Source of the DNA: Mesorhizobium sophorae | GTDB lineage: Bacteria; Pseudomonadota; Alphaproteobacteria; Rhizobiales; Rhizobiaceae | Direction: 5' to 3' | DNA length: 64,000 nt | Assembly (NCBI RefSeq): GCF_002270415.1 | Contig: NZ_NNRI01000022.1 | Coordinates: 1-64,000 of the forward strand | Shown here: piece by piece, positions 63,472 through 64,000 of the stretch | Layout: each line of letters begins with the position of its first letter | Numbering within the stretch: the first letter of the stretch is position 1 | Notes under the pieces: model-generated | Database searches by the model: none | The model's input: only the letters and a program-made list of their open reading frames with translations | What the model was told of the DNA's origin: nothing | Made by a program: the position numbers and the translations under genes

Positions 63472-64000
63472 TTATTCGACGAAGTTGGGGAATCGTGTGA
63501 TCGACCAATCGATTAGGTCGACCGCTCGCTGAAGTATCGCCTCGGTTTGAGCAAGTCTGTGTGACGCGGCGATGACATGTGCGATCGTGTCTCGATAATC
63601 GCCTTTCCTGATGATCGGGGTCTTGGGTTTAACATACAATTTGACCTCGGCGACACCTGCTATGGCCGCCGCCCGACTGTGGCCATCGATCCAATCGAGG
63701 ATGCCATCGCGATCGGGAACTAGGAACCGGACGGCCGCAGTCTGCGACTGCCTTTTGCGCAGATTCCATTCGTCGCCGATGACAAGCTTGATGTGCTCGG
63801 CGACGAGATCGACACCGTAAGCCAACTGGACCAGTTGAGGATCCGGCGAGCCAGCAAGACGCGGATTGACCTCAATGACGACCGGGCCACGTTTCGTCCA
63901 CCGGAGTTCAATGTTTGTTGGCCCCCAGCCAAGGTCGAGAGCTCGCAGACAACTCAGAGAAATATCGGCGATATGCTCATGCCTGTCATCAGTCAGCAAG
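63472..64000 (-). CDS. ATP-grasp family protein, 5' end outside window
   Basis: The C-terminal ~176 residues of an ATP-grasp enzyme, open to the right edge. GPTNIELRWTKRGPVVIEVN continuing PRLAGS is the metal- and ATP-binding end of the fold (VIEVNPRLAGS), as in carboxylate-amine ligases. The C-terminal domain (VKLYVKPKTPIIRKGDYRD) resembles that of BtrJ/LysX-like or biotin-carboxylase-like ligases. The substrate cannot be judged from this part. Confidence 0.82.
   Translation of the reverse strand, partial: LLTDDRHEHIADISLSCLRALDLGWGPTNIELRWTKRGPVVIEVNPRLAGSPDPQLVQLAYGVDLVAEHIKLVIGDEWNLRKRQSQTAAVRFLVPDRDGILDWIDGHSRAAAIAGVAEVKLYVKPKTPIIRKGDYRDTIAHVIAASHRLAQTEAILQRAVDLIDWSITRFPNFVE

Overview
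The window looks like an alphaproteobacterium of the Rhizobiales, most likely a Mesorhizobium-type bacterium. The signs are a MucR/Ros regulator, an ExoX-like exopolysaccharide repressor, a RopA/Omp2b-type porin, a phasin, an arsR-arsC-aqpS arsenic operon, GC-rich coding DNA and many ATGA start/stop overlaps. This placement rests on recognised protein families, not on a database search.

Layout. Positions 1-5480 are a mobile fringe: two coupled tyrosine recombinases (one running off the left edge), a truncated ArdC-type antirestriction gene, and an ImmA/IrrE-DUF4411 (PIN-like) pair. Positions 6571-35539 are a large surface-polysaccharide locus of two converging gene blocks meeting near 17.6 kb. 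The plus block has an ACP, an FkbH-like protein, a pectate lyase-like protein, a UDP-glucuronate epimerase, an outer-membrane export lipoprotein, UDP-glucose dehydrogenase, an FkbM methyltransferase and a Nudix protein, with a CysQ phosphatase on the minus strand. The minus block has a methyltransferase, a TPR-acyltransferase-like protein, KpsE-, KpsT- and KpsM-like export proteins, a two-domain SGNH-like protein, three glycosyltransferases with long N-terminal extensions and two paralogous TPR proteins. Positions 36.3-49.95 kb hold an IS701-type element, mucR, a sunset-domain gene, a sulfonate-type ABC operon whose last gene is split by a 3441-bp IS21-type element, a phasin, and a P4-type integrase beside a 3' fragment of tRNA-Arg(CCG) that marks one edge of an integrated island. 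Positions 50.3-53.4 kb hold a type IV pilin-like gene, a 16-residue-repeat surface protein and a PilZ protein. From 53.5 kb the DNA looks like core chromosome: adenosine kinase family, exoX-like, metK, arsenic operon, porin and an ATP-grasp gene running off the right edge.

How the genes may work together. Ugd plus the 4-epimerase would supply UDP-GlcA and UDP-GalA. The glycosyltransferases would build a uronate-containing polymer, and the KpsM/KpsE/lipoprotein set would export it. The pectate lyase-like, SGNH-like, FkbM, FkbH/ACP and acyltransferase-like proteins are candidates for trimming or decorating it. The most unusual points are that the KpsT-like ATPase has lost every ATP-binding motif, and that many enzymes here carry long helical or TPR extensions, with two further TPR-only paralogues. 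The IS21 insertion can be reversed on paper to the base: its 6-bp target duplication restores an intact flavin monooxygenase frame.
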